A stretch of 39,587 nucleotides of DNA, taken from positions 1 through 39,587 of the forward strand of contig JAJDTF010000124.1 in NCBI GenBank assembly GCA_022827265.1, written 5' to 3'. Shown here piece after piece: positions 15,626 to 24,049 of this stretch; position 1 is the stretch's first letter; every line of letters begins with the position of its first letter. A model generated the notes under the pieces. It worked only from the letters and a program-made list of their open reading frames with translations. It did no database searches and had not been told where the DNA came from. This DNA is from Acidimicrobiia bacterium. Its GTDB lineage: Bacteria > Actinomycetota > Acidimicrobiia > Acidimicrobiales > Poriferisodalaceae. The translations under genes were made by a program, and so were the position numbers.

Positions 15626-16555
15626 ATGATCGTGCAGTTCATCGACCGGAACCGCGATGAGTTCGGAGTCGAGCCCGTCTGCGCTGCGCTGCAGGCGGCT
15701 CCGTCCACATACTGGACATCCAAGCGCCGACCGCCCTCGGCCAGGTCTGTGCGCGACGCCGAGCTGATGCCGATCTTGTTGGACCTGTGGGAGGCGAACT
15801 TCGCGGTCTGCGGGGCGCGCAAGCTGTGGGTCGCCGCCCGCAGAGCCGGCCACGGCATCGGACGCGACCAGGTCGCTCGGCTCATGAAGCTGCTGGGAAT
15901 CCGGGGCGTCAAGCGGACAAAGAAGGTGCGAACCACACGCCCGGACCCCAAAGCCGGCCGGCCCGCCGACCTGGTCGAGCGCGTCTTCGCCGCCGAGGCG
16001 CCCAACCGGCTGTGGGTCGCGGACCTCACCCAGGTCGCCGCCTGGTCCGGAGTCGCTTATGTGTGCTTCGTCACCGACGCGTTCTCCCGCCGCATCGTGG
16101 GCTGGCGCGTCGCCGGCCACATGCGCACACAGATGGTCCTCGACGCCTTGGAGATGGCCCGCTGGACCCGAGGCGCACGCCTGGGAGGGCTCATCGCCCA
16201 CGCCGACGCCGGCAGCCAGGCCGCCAGCGTCCGCTACAGCGAACGCCTCGACGACCTCGGCGCCGTCCCGTCGGTCGGATCGGTCGGCGACTCCTATGAC
16301 AACGCCCTCGCCGAGGCCGTCAACGCCCTGTTCAAGACCGAGCCCATCCGCAACCCGCGCCGAGGACCGTGGCCCACCGCCGAAGACGTCGAGCTCGCCA
16401 CCCTGGGCTGGGTCCACTGGTGGAACACCGACCGCGTCCACGGCTACCTCGACGACCACCCGCCCGACCAATTCGAAGCGGCCTACGCTGCGGCCACAAC
16501 CGACCAAACCAAGACAGGAATCCACACCAAACAGCCTGCGCAAAACCCAGGGTGA
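15626..16555 (+). CDS. IS3-family transposase OrfB (DDE integrase domain)
   Basis: This 309-aa protein carries the rve integrase core. The acidic triad is visible as D133 (WVADLT), D194 (HADAGSQ) and E230 (DNALAEAVN). The HTH_21-like region lies upstream (VCGARKLWVAARRAGHGIGR). The stop at 16553-16555 lies inside the right inverted repeat. ATG 15626 is in the same frame as OrfA and separated from its TAA by seven codons, so an OrfAB fusion would need slippage at the T-run or stop read-through. The gene looks intact. Confidence 0.93.
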   Translation: MIVQFIDRNRDEFGVEPVCAALQAAPSTYWTSKRRPPSARSVRDAELMPILLDLWEANFAVCGARKLWVAARRAGHGIGRDQVARLMKLLGIRGVKRTKKVRTTRPDPKAGRPADLVERVFAAEAPNRLWVADLTQVAAWSGVAYVCFVTDAFSRRIVGWRVAGHMRTQMVLDALEMARWTRGARLGGLIAHADAGSQAASVRYSERLDDLGAVPSVGSVGDSYDNALAEAVNALFKTEPIRNPRRGPWPTAEDVELATLGWVHWWNTDRVHGYLDDHPPDQFEAAYAAATTDQTKTGIHTKQPAQNPG

Positions 16556-16559
16556 ATCA
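16533..16559 (-). repeat. IS3 right terminal inverted repeat (27 bp)
   Basis: Reverse complement of the left end, ending GGGTGAATCA. It includes the last codons and stop of orfB. Confidence 0.95.
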
Positions 16560-16620
16560 CGCCCCCGCTCGGCACGCTCACCGCCAAGACGCCGACAACA
16601 GGACTCTGCGTCATGCACAT

Positions 16621-17142
16621 GGCCCCAAACAGCCTCCGCTATGGGTCAAAGAAGCACTGGGGCCGATCACCAAGGCAATGCGAGGCATCTGCACGTCGCC
16701 CACCGTCGAGGCAGCAGAAGCCCGCTTCGAGACCTTCGCCGACGACCGGGAGACCACCTGCCCCGCGATGATCGGCTGCTGGCGCCAGTCCTGGGACGAG
16801 TTCGTGCCGTTCGGGGAGTTCCCCGCCGAGCTGCGCAGAGTCGCCTGCACCACCAACGCCACAGACAGCCACTGCGCCAGATTCCGACGAGCCGTCAGAC
16901 ACCGAGGCCACTTCCCCAACGAACAGGCAGCCATGAAAGCCCTGCTGCCTTGTCGCCACCGCCAGACCCAAGAACCGCAGCAACCTCACCGGCAAGACCA
17001 ACGGCTGGAAGACCATCTCGAACACCCCGGCCGTCCAGTGCGGCGACCGCATCGCCGACCACATCCGACGGACACCACCACGACCGGATACACAGAAATT
17101 CCGACAGTCCCCACCGGTGGATCCGGGCTAAGTGTTCGCTAG
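16621..17142 (+). pseudogene. IS256/Mutator-family transposase C-terminal remnant, frameshifted
   Basis: The segment TSPTVEAAEARFETFADD, FPAELRRVACTTNATDS and RAVRHRGHFPNEQAAMKALL matches the C-terminal third of IS256-type transposases (the PPELRRVIYTTNAIESLN and RGHFP blocks). After about 16950 the similarity moves to another frame (NLTGKTNGWKTISNTPAV, then GDRIADHI), showing a frameshift. The N-terminal two-thirds, including most of the catalytic triad, is missing. It begins just beyond the IS3 right end and stops just before the AlbA_2 gene. Confidence 0.85.
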
Positions 17143-17147
17143 GCCTT

Positions 17148-18326
17148 CTAGCGGTCGATCGAGAATCGAACGCGTACGAACTTTCCATCCGGATCGTGTT
17201 CGATCTCAGGTTCTGATCTATTGAATTCAAGCATCGCTTGACGCATGATCGGCCAACCTCGACCGCGTCGCTCCATGTAGCCGAGTGCGAGCATCAAATT
17301 CGCCATCGACTCGTTTCGAGACCGGGCGCGACCACCCGCACGTACGCTGTCCGAAGTCATGTGATTCGGCAGCGAGCCTGGACTGGTCAGCTCGACGCGA
17401 TCAGCGAGTACTTCGAGCAGGATTTTCGAGCCTGTGATCGCGTAGTCGCGGTGCGCTACTGCATTCACCAACGCTTCGCGCAAGGCGGTGAGCGGAAGCA
17501 ATCTCTCATCATGTCGCCGTAAACCGCGGTAGGTCTCGAATTTGCCCAGCCCGGCAAACCACCCCACAGCACGCTCAACCTGATCCCCCAAGCGGCCCTT
17601 GGCCTCGGCAGACTGCAGCACCCGATCAGCGCGATCGTTCCCGCCGTACGCCACGCACTCGACAAAGAAACTGCGCGTTTGGGGATAGCCCTGCGGATCC
17701 CTGCCGAATGCCAGCACTCCGTACAACGTTGGCCGCAACGCTCCGCCGATCTCCGCGACAACGCCACGATTTCGCAAATCGTCATCAGCATCTGGTTGTG
17801 GACCATCTTGTGTGTCGATTCCAAGCGATGCCAGATACGACCGGAAGCTCCCGAGGTCAAGTTCGGACGCTGTCGCCGCCTCGATCGTGCGCTCTTCGGT
17901 CAGGATGTAGCCGAATGTGTTGTAGAGGTCCTGCAATTCTGTGGGAGACGGCTCGACGCTGCTGCGACCTCGGCGCACCCACACCCGGCCGTCGTGACGC
18001 ATCGGCTCGAATCCCCGTTGACGCGGTACCTCAATCCAGTGGACCCAACCGTTGGGATCATTGTGCTGGCCGAGGCGTGCGCTGACGGGATAGCTACAGC
18101 CGGATTGCAGAAACGAGGTCAACCGCTCCTGTAGCTGCTCGCTGTCTTCGTCAACACCAATGATCTGCTGCGCATCGCTGACGCCCAACAAGACGAGTCC
18201 ACCGTTCGTGTTGGCGAATGCACAGATCGCTCTGCCTACCTTCGACTTGTCCTTGAAGTTTGGCTTGAACTCGGTGTATTCGCCCTCGCCCGCAGCAATC
18301 CGGTTGAGGATGTCCGTCCACTCCAT
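17148..18326 (-). CDS. AlbA_2 (Schlafen-type) and HATPase_c_4 domain protein
   Basis: This 392-aa protein has an N-terminal Schlafen/AlbA_2 domain (about 15-130) with EYTEFKPNFKD and AICAFANTNGGLVLLGVSD. A middle linker follows, then a GHKL-type ATPase region (about 275-365) with ALREALVNAVAHRDY at 281-295 and RGRGWPIM near 354-361. The layout matches the COG2865 type of RecG-like/predicted ATP-binding regulators. ATG 18324-18326 is used; the frame is open upstream without homology. It begins 8 bp after the stop of the PHP-ATPase gene, so the two form a tight operon. GC is lower than in the metabolic genes nearby. The domain family is known from accessory and phage-response genes; molecular role in this pair is not established. 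Confidence 0.85.
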   Translation of the reverse strand: MEWTDILNRIAAGEGEYTEFKPNFKDKSKVGRAICAFANTNGGLVLLGVSDAQQIIGVDEDSEQLQERLTSFLQSGCSYPVSARLGQHNDPNGWVHWIEVPRQRGFEPMRHDGRVWVRRGRSSVEPSPTELQDLYNTFGYILTEERTIEAATASELDLGSFRSYLASLGIDTQDGPQPDADDDLRNRGVVAEIGGALRPTLYGVLAFGRDPQGYPQTRSFFVECVAYGGNDRADRVLQSAEAKGRLGDQVERAVGWFAGLGKFETYRGLRRHDERLLPLTALREALVNAVAHRDYAITGSKILLEVLADRVELTSPGSLPNHMTSDSVRAGGRARSRNESMANLMLALGYMERRGRGWPIMRQAMLEFNRSEPEIEHDPDGKFVRVRFSIDR

Positions 18327-18334
18327 GGAGAGCC

Positions 18335-21073
18335 TCAGAATCCGTACTTGAGTCGGCGAAGGCGGAACGCCTCGTCTCCTCCATCCACGGTCTGGACGAT
18401 GGCGTTCCGCACGACTGGGTCTTCGATGGCACCTGCGCACACGACGTGTCCGTGCTCGGCCTCGGCCTCCAGCTGCATGACCTGATCGGCGTCGCCGTTG
18501 ACGACGATGTTCGCATTGTGGGTGGCAACAATTACTTGGCGCTGCCCCTTCAAGCCGTTGAGTGCGGGCAGGAGTGTTTCGAACAAGAAACGGTTGTCCA
18601 GTTCATCTTCCGGCTGGTCGATCACGAGCGGACGGGGGTCGGTGGTGGCAAGCAGCAATGACAGCAACAGATTGACGCGCTGTCCTCCGGAGAGCTTGTC
18701 GAGCGGCCGGTAGTTTTCATCGGCAGCCATGAATTCGAGCCGATAACGATCTGGACAGCGAAGCGCCGCTAGCTCACGACGCTTGGCGGATGTCATGGAA
18801 CTCTTGAAGGTGTGTTGTACGGCACGAGTCATGCCTACGGCTTCGAGATTGTCGTCTTCGAGATGCTGCAAGAGCTCTTGCGGTGAAGTCTCGGGGTTGC
18901 TCTTTCGGTCGTTCCACCAGCGGGTGATTCCTCGCTGGCCGAGGTCAGTCAGAAATTTCTCGAGAGCCTCCGAGCCGCCGTTGTCGATGCGTCGTGCTGC
19001 GAAGCGGGCGCCAAATCGCTCATCAATAGAATGGAGGACCCTGTCGAAGGCTTGGCGTTGCTCGTTAATCAGCTGGTTCCTGATACTCAAGCCTCGGTGA
19101 AATGTCGACGTCAGTTTGTCCGATGCAGCGACAAGATCGTCGAAGTTCGCCTGATAGCTGTCAAGGAGGGCTGCTTGCGTATTGAGCGCCTGAAACTCGT
19201 TGATCCGCGCGCCGCCGAATCCCTGATCTGCGAGTGCTCGTTCAACCTGCACTCTCAGCTCGTCCCGCCGAGACTCGCGCATTTGCGCACCCGTTGATGC
19301 CATGTGCTGCGCTTCGGCGAGACTGTTGAAGAACGCGCTTGCGGCTTCTGACGCCACGAGCCACTGGTCTTTGAGTTGTTCAAGCGTGGTGTCCTCAACG
19401 GCGTCGGTACCGGGAAGAGCCAGAGACCTCATGGATGACATGAGATCTTCGGTCTTGCCCACGATGTCATCGACCGCGGTCGCGACACTACGCCAGGCTG
19501 CCGCCGAGGAGGCGGCACCGTCTAGATCTTCGATGCCAGCGTCAGAGAACGCCCTCAGTTCCTCTCGTGCCCGCAGGCTGCGATCGAGCGCCTGTTCGGC
19601 TTCTGCGAGTTCATTGTCCAGGTCGGCGAGCCGAGTGGCAGCCTTGGAGAGTTCTTCGTCGTGCGAGCGCAGAGCGCTCTCGCGATGTTCAATCTCGAGG
19701 GTCTCCCTGGCATCGAGCCGGGCCAGAATGTTCTGGACGGCGGCGGGGTCCTGGGCGAGGCTCTTCAGCTCACCCTGCGTGTAGAACACCGCGGGCCACC
19801 GATCATGTGGCAACGCAGTTGGATCACTGCCCGGACAGTCGAGCTCGACCGACGCCGCGCCGGCAAGGAACCGCTCCTTCGCACGTTCGGTGACCTGCTC
19901 TCTGGTCTGAGAGTCTTGCGGCAGCGGTGCTTCGACGTGCACGCGCAAACCGTCGAGGAGCGTGCTCTTCCCGGTCATACTGCCGCCAATGACGCAGTTC
20001 AAGTCAGGGCTGAACTCGAACGTCACCGGAAGAGCGTCATTCTCGGAAGCGAAGAAGGATGCTGCGCCTTCCACCGTGACGGATCTGAGCCACGGCCGTT
20101 CGTTTTGCATCACGTCCGGCGGCTTCTTGAGATTCCGGAGAGAGCCAGCGTCGTCCAATTCGTGGCCAGGGCACAGGCGCGTGGGATGAGCGATGAACGC
20201 CTGCCGCAGCGCTTCGATGGTTGGGCTAGCCATCTTCACCCAGACGTGACGGCTGCCGATGTCCTCGAAGGATCGTGCAGCACTGCTGTGAAAAAAGGCT
20301 AGGCGATTGGCCGACACGAACTCATTGACCCAGGGTTTGCCTTGGAGGGCTTCCTTCTGAAGAGCATTTCTGGGGAGTTCAAGAGCGGTAAGGTCGCGAG
20401 TGTCGAAGCCCTCTCTTTCGACGTGTTCGCTCGGTGTACCGAGAAGCCCGGTTTCGCTAAACACGTCTGGAGCCAACACGAGATAGTCCCACGCCGCATC
20501 GTCTCGAGCGTCTAGATCCTGCTGTCGGTTGTCCCGCATCAGATCAAACGATTCGTCCGCACTTAGCGGTGCGGTGGCCACCTGCGTTCCATTCCAGGGA
20601 TGCCTGCCTTGCATCAGCAGATCGAACAGGCTCAGGTAGCGCTCACAGCCGATCTCGGGATCGAAGAGGAAGATGAGATCAAGCCCACCGCGCCCGTCGC
20701 TCAGCCTCGGCTTGAAGCCCGGGAATACGGCGAAGATCTGCTCGCGATAGGGCTTTCCGCTCTCGTGGAGGCCACAATTCCATTCCTCCACGATGTGCCA
20801 GGCAGCGCTCAGCCCAACGCTAGAGCCGAAGCGCGGGCAATTCGGTGTGAGCCCGAGCACTTGAACTCCGTTTGCGACGGCCGCATCGAGAAAGCGTCGT
20901 GCGTATGCCGCAAGCTGTCCCGACGATGGCTCGGCCACATCGAGGTCGGAAGGCACGGTCACTGAGCGATTCGGTGAATCGTCGATGGAGTGGACTTGCA
21001 GGTCAGTCTTGAACCAACGTGCACCGGGCACTTCGTGACGCCAGTTGACTGCTTGCTGGCGTACGAACCCCAT
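18335..21073 (-). CDS. PHP-domain (degenerate) plus SMC-like ABC ATPase, TrlF-like
   Basis: This 912-aa protein joins an N-terminal PHP-like region (about 20-300) to a split ABC ATPase. Walker A is GGSMTGKST at 363-371, a long coiled coil spans about 450-690, the signature LSGGQ is at 794-798, Walker B PLVIDQPEDELDN at 815-827 and the switch ATHNANIVV at 850-858. The PHP metal motif normally reading HxH is DLQVHS here (first His replaced by Gln26), and the usual TDHN block reads LTPN, so nuclease/phosphatase chemistry is doubtful. ATG 21071-21073 is preceded by GGAGG at ideal spacing. The architecture resembles TrlF-family AAA-like ATPases. It is followed 8 bp later by the AlbA_2 gene. A sensor/effector role in defence is likely but inferred. 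Confidence 0.87.
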   Translation of the reverse strand: MGFVRQQAVNWRHEVPGARWFKTDLQVHSIDDSPNRSVTVPSDLDVAEPSSGQLAAYARRFLDAAVANGVQVLGLTPNCPRFGSSVGLSAAWHIVEEWNCGLHESGKPYREQIFAVFPGFKPRLSDGRGGLDLIFLFDPEIGCERYLSLFDLLMQGRHPWNGTQVATAPLSADESFDLMRDNRQQDLDARDDAAWDYLVLAPDVFSETGLLGTPSEHVEREGFDTRDLTALELPRNALQKEALQGKPWVNEFVSANRLAFFHSSAARSFEDIGSRHVWVKMASPTIEALRQAFIAHPTRLCPGHELDDAGSLRNLKKPPDVMQNERPWLRSVTVEGAASFFASENDALPVTFEFSPDLNCVIGGSMTGKSTLLDGLRVHVEAPLPQDSQTREQVTERAKERFLAGAASVELDCPGSDPTALPHDRWPAVFYTQGELKSLAQDPAAVQNILARLDARETLEIEHRESALRSHDEELSKAATRLADLDNELAEAEQALDRSLRAREELRAFSDAGIEDLDGAASSAAAWRSVATAVDDIVGKTEDLMSSMRSLALPGTDAVEDTTLEQLKDQWLVASEAASAFFNSLAEAQHMASTGAQMRESRRDELRVQVERALADQGFGGARINEFQALNTQAALLDSYQANFDDLVAASDKLTSTFHRGLSIRNQLINEQRQAFDRVLHSIDERFGARFAARRIDNGGSEALEKFLTDLGQRGITRWWNDRKSNPETSPQELLQHLEDDNLEAVGMTRAVQHTFKSSMTSAKRRELAALRCPDRYRLEFMAADENYRPLDKLSGGQRVNLLLSLLLATTDPRPLVIDQPEDELDNRFLFETLLPALNGLKGQRQVIVATHNANIVVNGDADQVMQLEAEAEHGHVVCAGAIEDPVVRNAIVQTVDGGDEAFRLRRLKYGF

Positions 21074-21175
21074 TCTCACGCCTCCGGCCGCCGATTCCTA
21101 GATTGCGACGGTACAGCCGCTGCGCGGTCCTGTGGTGCCGAATTCAGTCCAATGCTCGCGTGACAAGCCGGACGG

Positions 21176-22291
21176 TCAGTTCGACGCTCCTTGGGCGGTC
21201 TGGCGGTCGCCCTGGGGATCACGGCGCGACACGAAGCCATTGAGTTCGCAGGCTTCGCGCACCGGCGCCGACATGTCGTAGGTGCCAGGGTCCAGCGGGG
21301 TGCCGGTGCCGTCGGCAACCCGGGTCATCATGTGGAAGTTGGCGCTGACCGCCACGGCATCCACCATGACGTCGGCGCCGGCGGCATCGACCACGGCGGC
21401 TCGCGCGGCGGCCGTGGCCTCGCGGTCGCCCTCCCACATCGCCTCGGCAAGTCGCGCCAGCAGCGCGCCGTGAGGAACGCCGCCGTCACCAGCGTCGGAA
21501 CCGTTGACTGCTTCGTAGGTGACGTCCATGTCCTTTTGCTGGCCGCTCAGACCGAGCAGCAACGCGTGGGCAGATGTTCAGTAGAAGCACTCGTTGAGCT
21601 TCGATGTCCGCGCTGCGAGCACCTCGATCTGGGGCCGGGTGAGCGAGTTGCGGTCGGACACCACATCGCCCCGCACGCGCTCCATGGGCACGTACTGCGC
21701 GTCGGAGAGGATGAACAGCGCCTCGTTCTCCGCCGGCACGGCGCTGAGCGCCTTGATGACGTTCGGCATCTTGATGTCGGCAGTGGGCACCCAGTGGTAT
21801 TTCACCGCTGCGGGCGCGCCTTCCCGTCTCGGCGGGCCATCGGCGGGCTCGTCGAGCTCGATGCGCGGCAGTTCCAGCGCGTCGGCGAAGCGATCGACGC
21901 AGTTGGACTGCGCCACCAGCCCCACCAGCTCCACATAGGCCAGCGGGTCGACGCCGCGGTCGATGATCGACCGGTACCAGTCTTCGGTCAGCGTTCCCGG
22001 GTGATTCGTGATGCGCCAGACCGCATCGACGGCGGCGGCCCGCAGCGGGCCGTCCGCGTCGACGAGTCCGTCGACGCTGCTGGGCTGCACCCACGGCGGC
22101 AGGGCGCCGCCATCGTCGGTGCGGTGGTCTCGCGCTGCGCGCACCTGCCGCACGATCTCGGCCCGCTGCTCGCCGGTCCACCAGGTGCCGGGCCGCGACC
22201 AGCGAGCCGCGATCTCGCCGTGGGCCGCTCTCAGATCGTCCCGGATCGGCAGCGTTGTGTCATAGGTGCGCTGTGGTGCTGTGATGCTCAT
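21176..22291 (-). CDS. AhpD-like alkylhydroperoxidase/CMD-family protein, probable selenoprotein (in-frame TGA)
   Basis: The reading frame runs 371 codons from ATG 22289-22291 (GGAG 11 nt upstream) to 21176, with one internal TGA at 21578-21580 (codon 238). Around it the protein reads KLNECFY-U-TSAHALLLG. AhpD-type peroxidases have C-x-x-C-x3-H, so the TGA sits exactly at the second active-site cysteine: C235, U238, H242. Both sides of the TGA stay in the same frame and keep family-like sequence (PRIELDEPADGPP, ADIKMPNVIKALSAVP upstream; FHMMTRVADGTG downstream). A hairpin fitting a bacterial SECIS starts 18 nt after the TGA. Function would be thiol/selenol-based peroxide reduction in the cytoplasm. 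It is divergent from a DyP peroxidase gene. Alternatives are a nonsense mutation or two fragments; the position of the TGA argues against both. Confidence 0.85.
21542..21560 (-). promoter_or_regulatory. Bacterial SECIS-like hairpin
   Basis: Read on the minus strand, GCTGCTC (21560-21554) pairs with GAGCGGC (21548-21542) over 7 bp including one G-U pair, closing the loop GGTCT (21553-21549). The loop starts 25 nt after the in-frame TGA, within the range known for bacterial SECIS elements, and has the G/U-rich apical loop that SelB recognises. A longer alternative stem (TTGCTG with CAGCAA) can extend it with a bulge. Confidence 0.7.
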
Positions 22292-22503
22292 GGCCGGATC
22301 TCCGCTGGTGGGGACGGGATCAATCGCCACATGCTGGCACACGTCGAACAGTCACACCGCAGCTCTGCCGAAGAGCGGGAACCGGCGGTGCGCGCGCCGT
22401 TCCGGTTGGCCTACGATCAGCCCCGCAATCTCGCCGTGTCGCCGCTCGAGCTGCCCGGCGGGGTCGCTTTCGCTTGCACTACCGAACCCCTCAAGGAGCA
22501 CAG

Positions 22504-23433
22504 ATGCCGACGCCGCAGAAGGCCATCTTCAACGAAATGGGCGCCAACCAGTGGTACGTCCACCTGAGCCGCGTCGAGGGCGCGGATCTCGGCGCAATCG
22601 CGTCCGTACTTGCCGACCTGCGGGCTGCGTGCGACGCGGAAGGCATCAACCTGACGCTCGGCTTCGGCCCGGGCCTGCTGCCCGAGCTCACCGACGACGT
22701 GCCCGACGACTTCCAGGCCTACGTGACCGTCCAGTCAGAGGACGGCTCGGGGCGTGAGGCCAAGGGCACCCAGGAAGAGCTGCTGCTGTGGCTGAACCAC
22801 GACGACAAGGACAAGGTGTGGAAGGCGCAGTACGACGCCCGCACCGCGCTGGCGGGCCACATGGCCGTCGCTCGTGAGACGCCCACGTTCATCTACGGCG
22901 ACTCGCTGGACATGACCGGCTTCAAGGACGGCACCGGCAACCCCGCCGACGAAGACCAGCCCGCCGTGGCGATCGTGCCCGACGGCGACGCGGGCGCTGG
23001 CGGCAGCCACATCATCGCCCAGCGCTGGGTGCACGACCTCGACGGCTGGAACGCGCTCTCCGATGAGCAGCAGGAGAAGAACTTCGGGCGCAAGAAGTTC
23101 CCCGAGACCGACAAGACCGACAGCCAGGAGCCCTACAGCCACCTGAGCCACGTCGAGCTGCGCGCAGACGGCAACCACGGCAACGAGGGCAGCGACAAGA
23201 TCAACGAGATCGCCCGCCGCTCCACGCCGTATGCATTCCACGACGGCACGGTTGGCCTGTACTTCATGGCGTTCTGCAAGGACCAGGCGCCGCTGCGGCG
23301 TCGCCTGCGGCGGATGTACGGGCTTGACGACGCCAACGGCGTGCGCGACGCCATCACCGACTTCTCGAACCCGGCCTCGGGCTCGTTCTACTTCGCGCCC
23401 AGCGAGGAAACCCTCGACGCCATCACCGGCTGA
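22504..23433 (+). CDS. DyP-type heme peroxidase
   Basis: This 309-aa protein uses heme and peroxide to oxidise dyes and aromatic substrates. The diagnostic GxxDG motif appears as GFKDG at 139-143 with catalytic D142. The proximal heme His is probably H216 in SHVELR, with RRSTPY at 238-243 and the C-terminal block ASGSFYFAPS. No Tat or Sec signal is seen, so it is cytoplasmic or encapsulin-loaded; no encapsulin gene is in the window. ATG 22504 is preceded by AAGGAG at 6-nt spacing. It is divergent from the AhpD-like selenoprotein gene over 212 bp, suggesting shared response to peroxide. Confidence 0.93.
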   Translation: MPTPQKAIFNEMGANQWYVHLSRVEGADLGAIASVLADLRAACDAEGINLTLGFGPGLLPELTDDVPDDFQAYVTVQSEDGSGREAKGTQEELLLWLNHDDKDKVWKAQYDARTALAGHMAVARETPTFIYGDSLDMTGFKDGTGNPADEDQPAVAIVPDGDAGAGGSHIIAQRWVHDLDGWNALSDEQQEKNFGRKKFPETDKTDSQEPYSHLSHVELRADGNHGNEGSDKINEIARRSTPYAFHDGTVGLYFMAFCKDQAPLRRRLRRMYGLDDANGVRDAITDFSNPASGSFYFAPSEETLDAITG

Positions 23434-23674
23434 TCGTCGTTTCGCCGGCGAATACTGGTCTTTGGCCGCGCTCGTCGATCTAGCTGCCTCACCGTGACGC
23501 GCCGAACCTAATGGCACTGGGCCCAAGTCAATGCCGTGACGTTTGGTGCTGGAGGCGTACGAATCGGCCGGCGGAGGCATGGGCGGTTGTTGGGGTACAC
23601 CACAGTCGAAACTGTTCGCGACGCAATGACCGACGCAACCGGCTTTATCTAGCCGTACCGGCATTTGCCGTCGC
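23434..23674. other. Intergenic region, no gene recognised
   Basis: Downstream of the DyP gene there is a short palindrome TCGCCGGCGA (23449-23458). A 76-codon open frame at 23511-23741 has no recognisable content. The stretch may include decayed methyltransferase sequence. Confidence 0.5.
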
Positions 23675-23962
23675 GTGCCGTGCGCGCAGCGTCGCGATCG
23701 AAAACGTCAGCCCGCGCCCACCATCACCACCGGATTCATGACACCGGGGCGAGGACGCTTCGTGCATCCCACTGAGCGGCGCACGCTCACCGCGGCCGAG
23801 GCGGCTCGTTTACAGGGCTTTCCCGACGGCTATGTATTCCAACCCGGGCTCGACAAGCGCCCTACGCGGGCCCAGCTCGCGAAGTGGATTGGCGATGCGG
23901 TCACCGCGCCGCTGGGCTACGCCGCGGCGCTTTCCGCGTTGGCTCCAGCGCTCGTGAGCTGA
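23675..23962 (+). pseudogene. DNA (cytosine-5) methyltransferase C-terminal remnant
   Basis: About 95 codons read QPAPTITTGF, then GRGRFVHPTERRTLTAAEAA and RLQGFPDGYVF, ending QLAKWIGDAVTAPLGYA. These are the C-terminal conserved blocks of C5 methyltransferases (P-T-I-T, R-x-h-HPTE-R-x-L-T-x-x-E-A-A-R-L-Q-x-F-P, and motif X, usually IGNAVP, here IGDAVT). The SAM-binding and catalytic PCQ/ENV motifs are absent upstream, so it cannot methylate DNA. It is probably the stub of a lost restriction-modification gene, next to vapBC. Confidence 0.8.
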
Positions 23963-24014
23963 CATTGGATATCCGTTCATACCTCATGCATCGGCCGTAC
24001 AGATTGATAGCATC

Positions 24015-24045
24015 TTGACATCCAATAGATCAGACATCATGATGT
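24015..24045 (+). promoter_or_regulatory. vapBC promoter with overlapping palindromic operator
   Basis: A consensus -35 box TTGACA (24015-24020) is followed after 17 bp by CATGAT (24038-24043), a 4/6 -10 match. The perfect 12-bp palindrome ACATCATGATGT (24034-24045) covers the -10 box. ATG 24050 lies 7 nt after the -10, so the mRNA would be leaderless. The layout fits autorepression by the VapB-VapC complex. Confidence 0.65.
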
Positions 24046-24049
24046 GTCT

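Larger units (their letters stand above)
15236..16559 (+). mobile_element. IS3-family insertion sequence, 1324 bp, complete ends
   Basis: The element is bounded by 27-bp perfect inverted repeats (15236-15262 and 16533-16559) beginning TGATTCACCCTGGG and ending in CA, the TG...CA termini expected for IS3. It carries orfA and orfB on the plus strand. The three bases flanking each side (GTC left, CGC right) do not match, so no target duplication is visible; this suggests recombination between copies or loss of one flank. Both flanks hold transposon debris. Confidence 0.92.

Noticed and set aside
15233..16562. Target-site duplication of the IS3 element
   Set aside because: Left GTC and right CGC do not match, and no shifted pairing of 3-5 bp works.
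18001..18016. tRNA T-arm-like string GGCTCGAATCCCC
   Set aside because: It lies inside the AlbA_2 gene in frame (encoding RGFEP), with no acceptor or anticodon stems around it.
21176..21562. A separate 128-codon gene for the C-terminal half of the AhpD-like protein
   Set aside because: It has no ribosome site, begins just after the active site and is in frame with the upstream half; a single selenoprotein explains it better.
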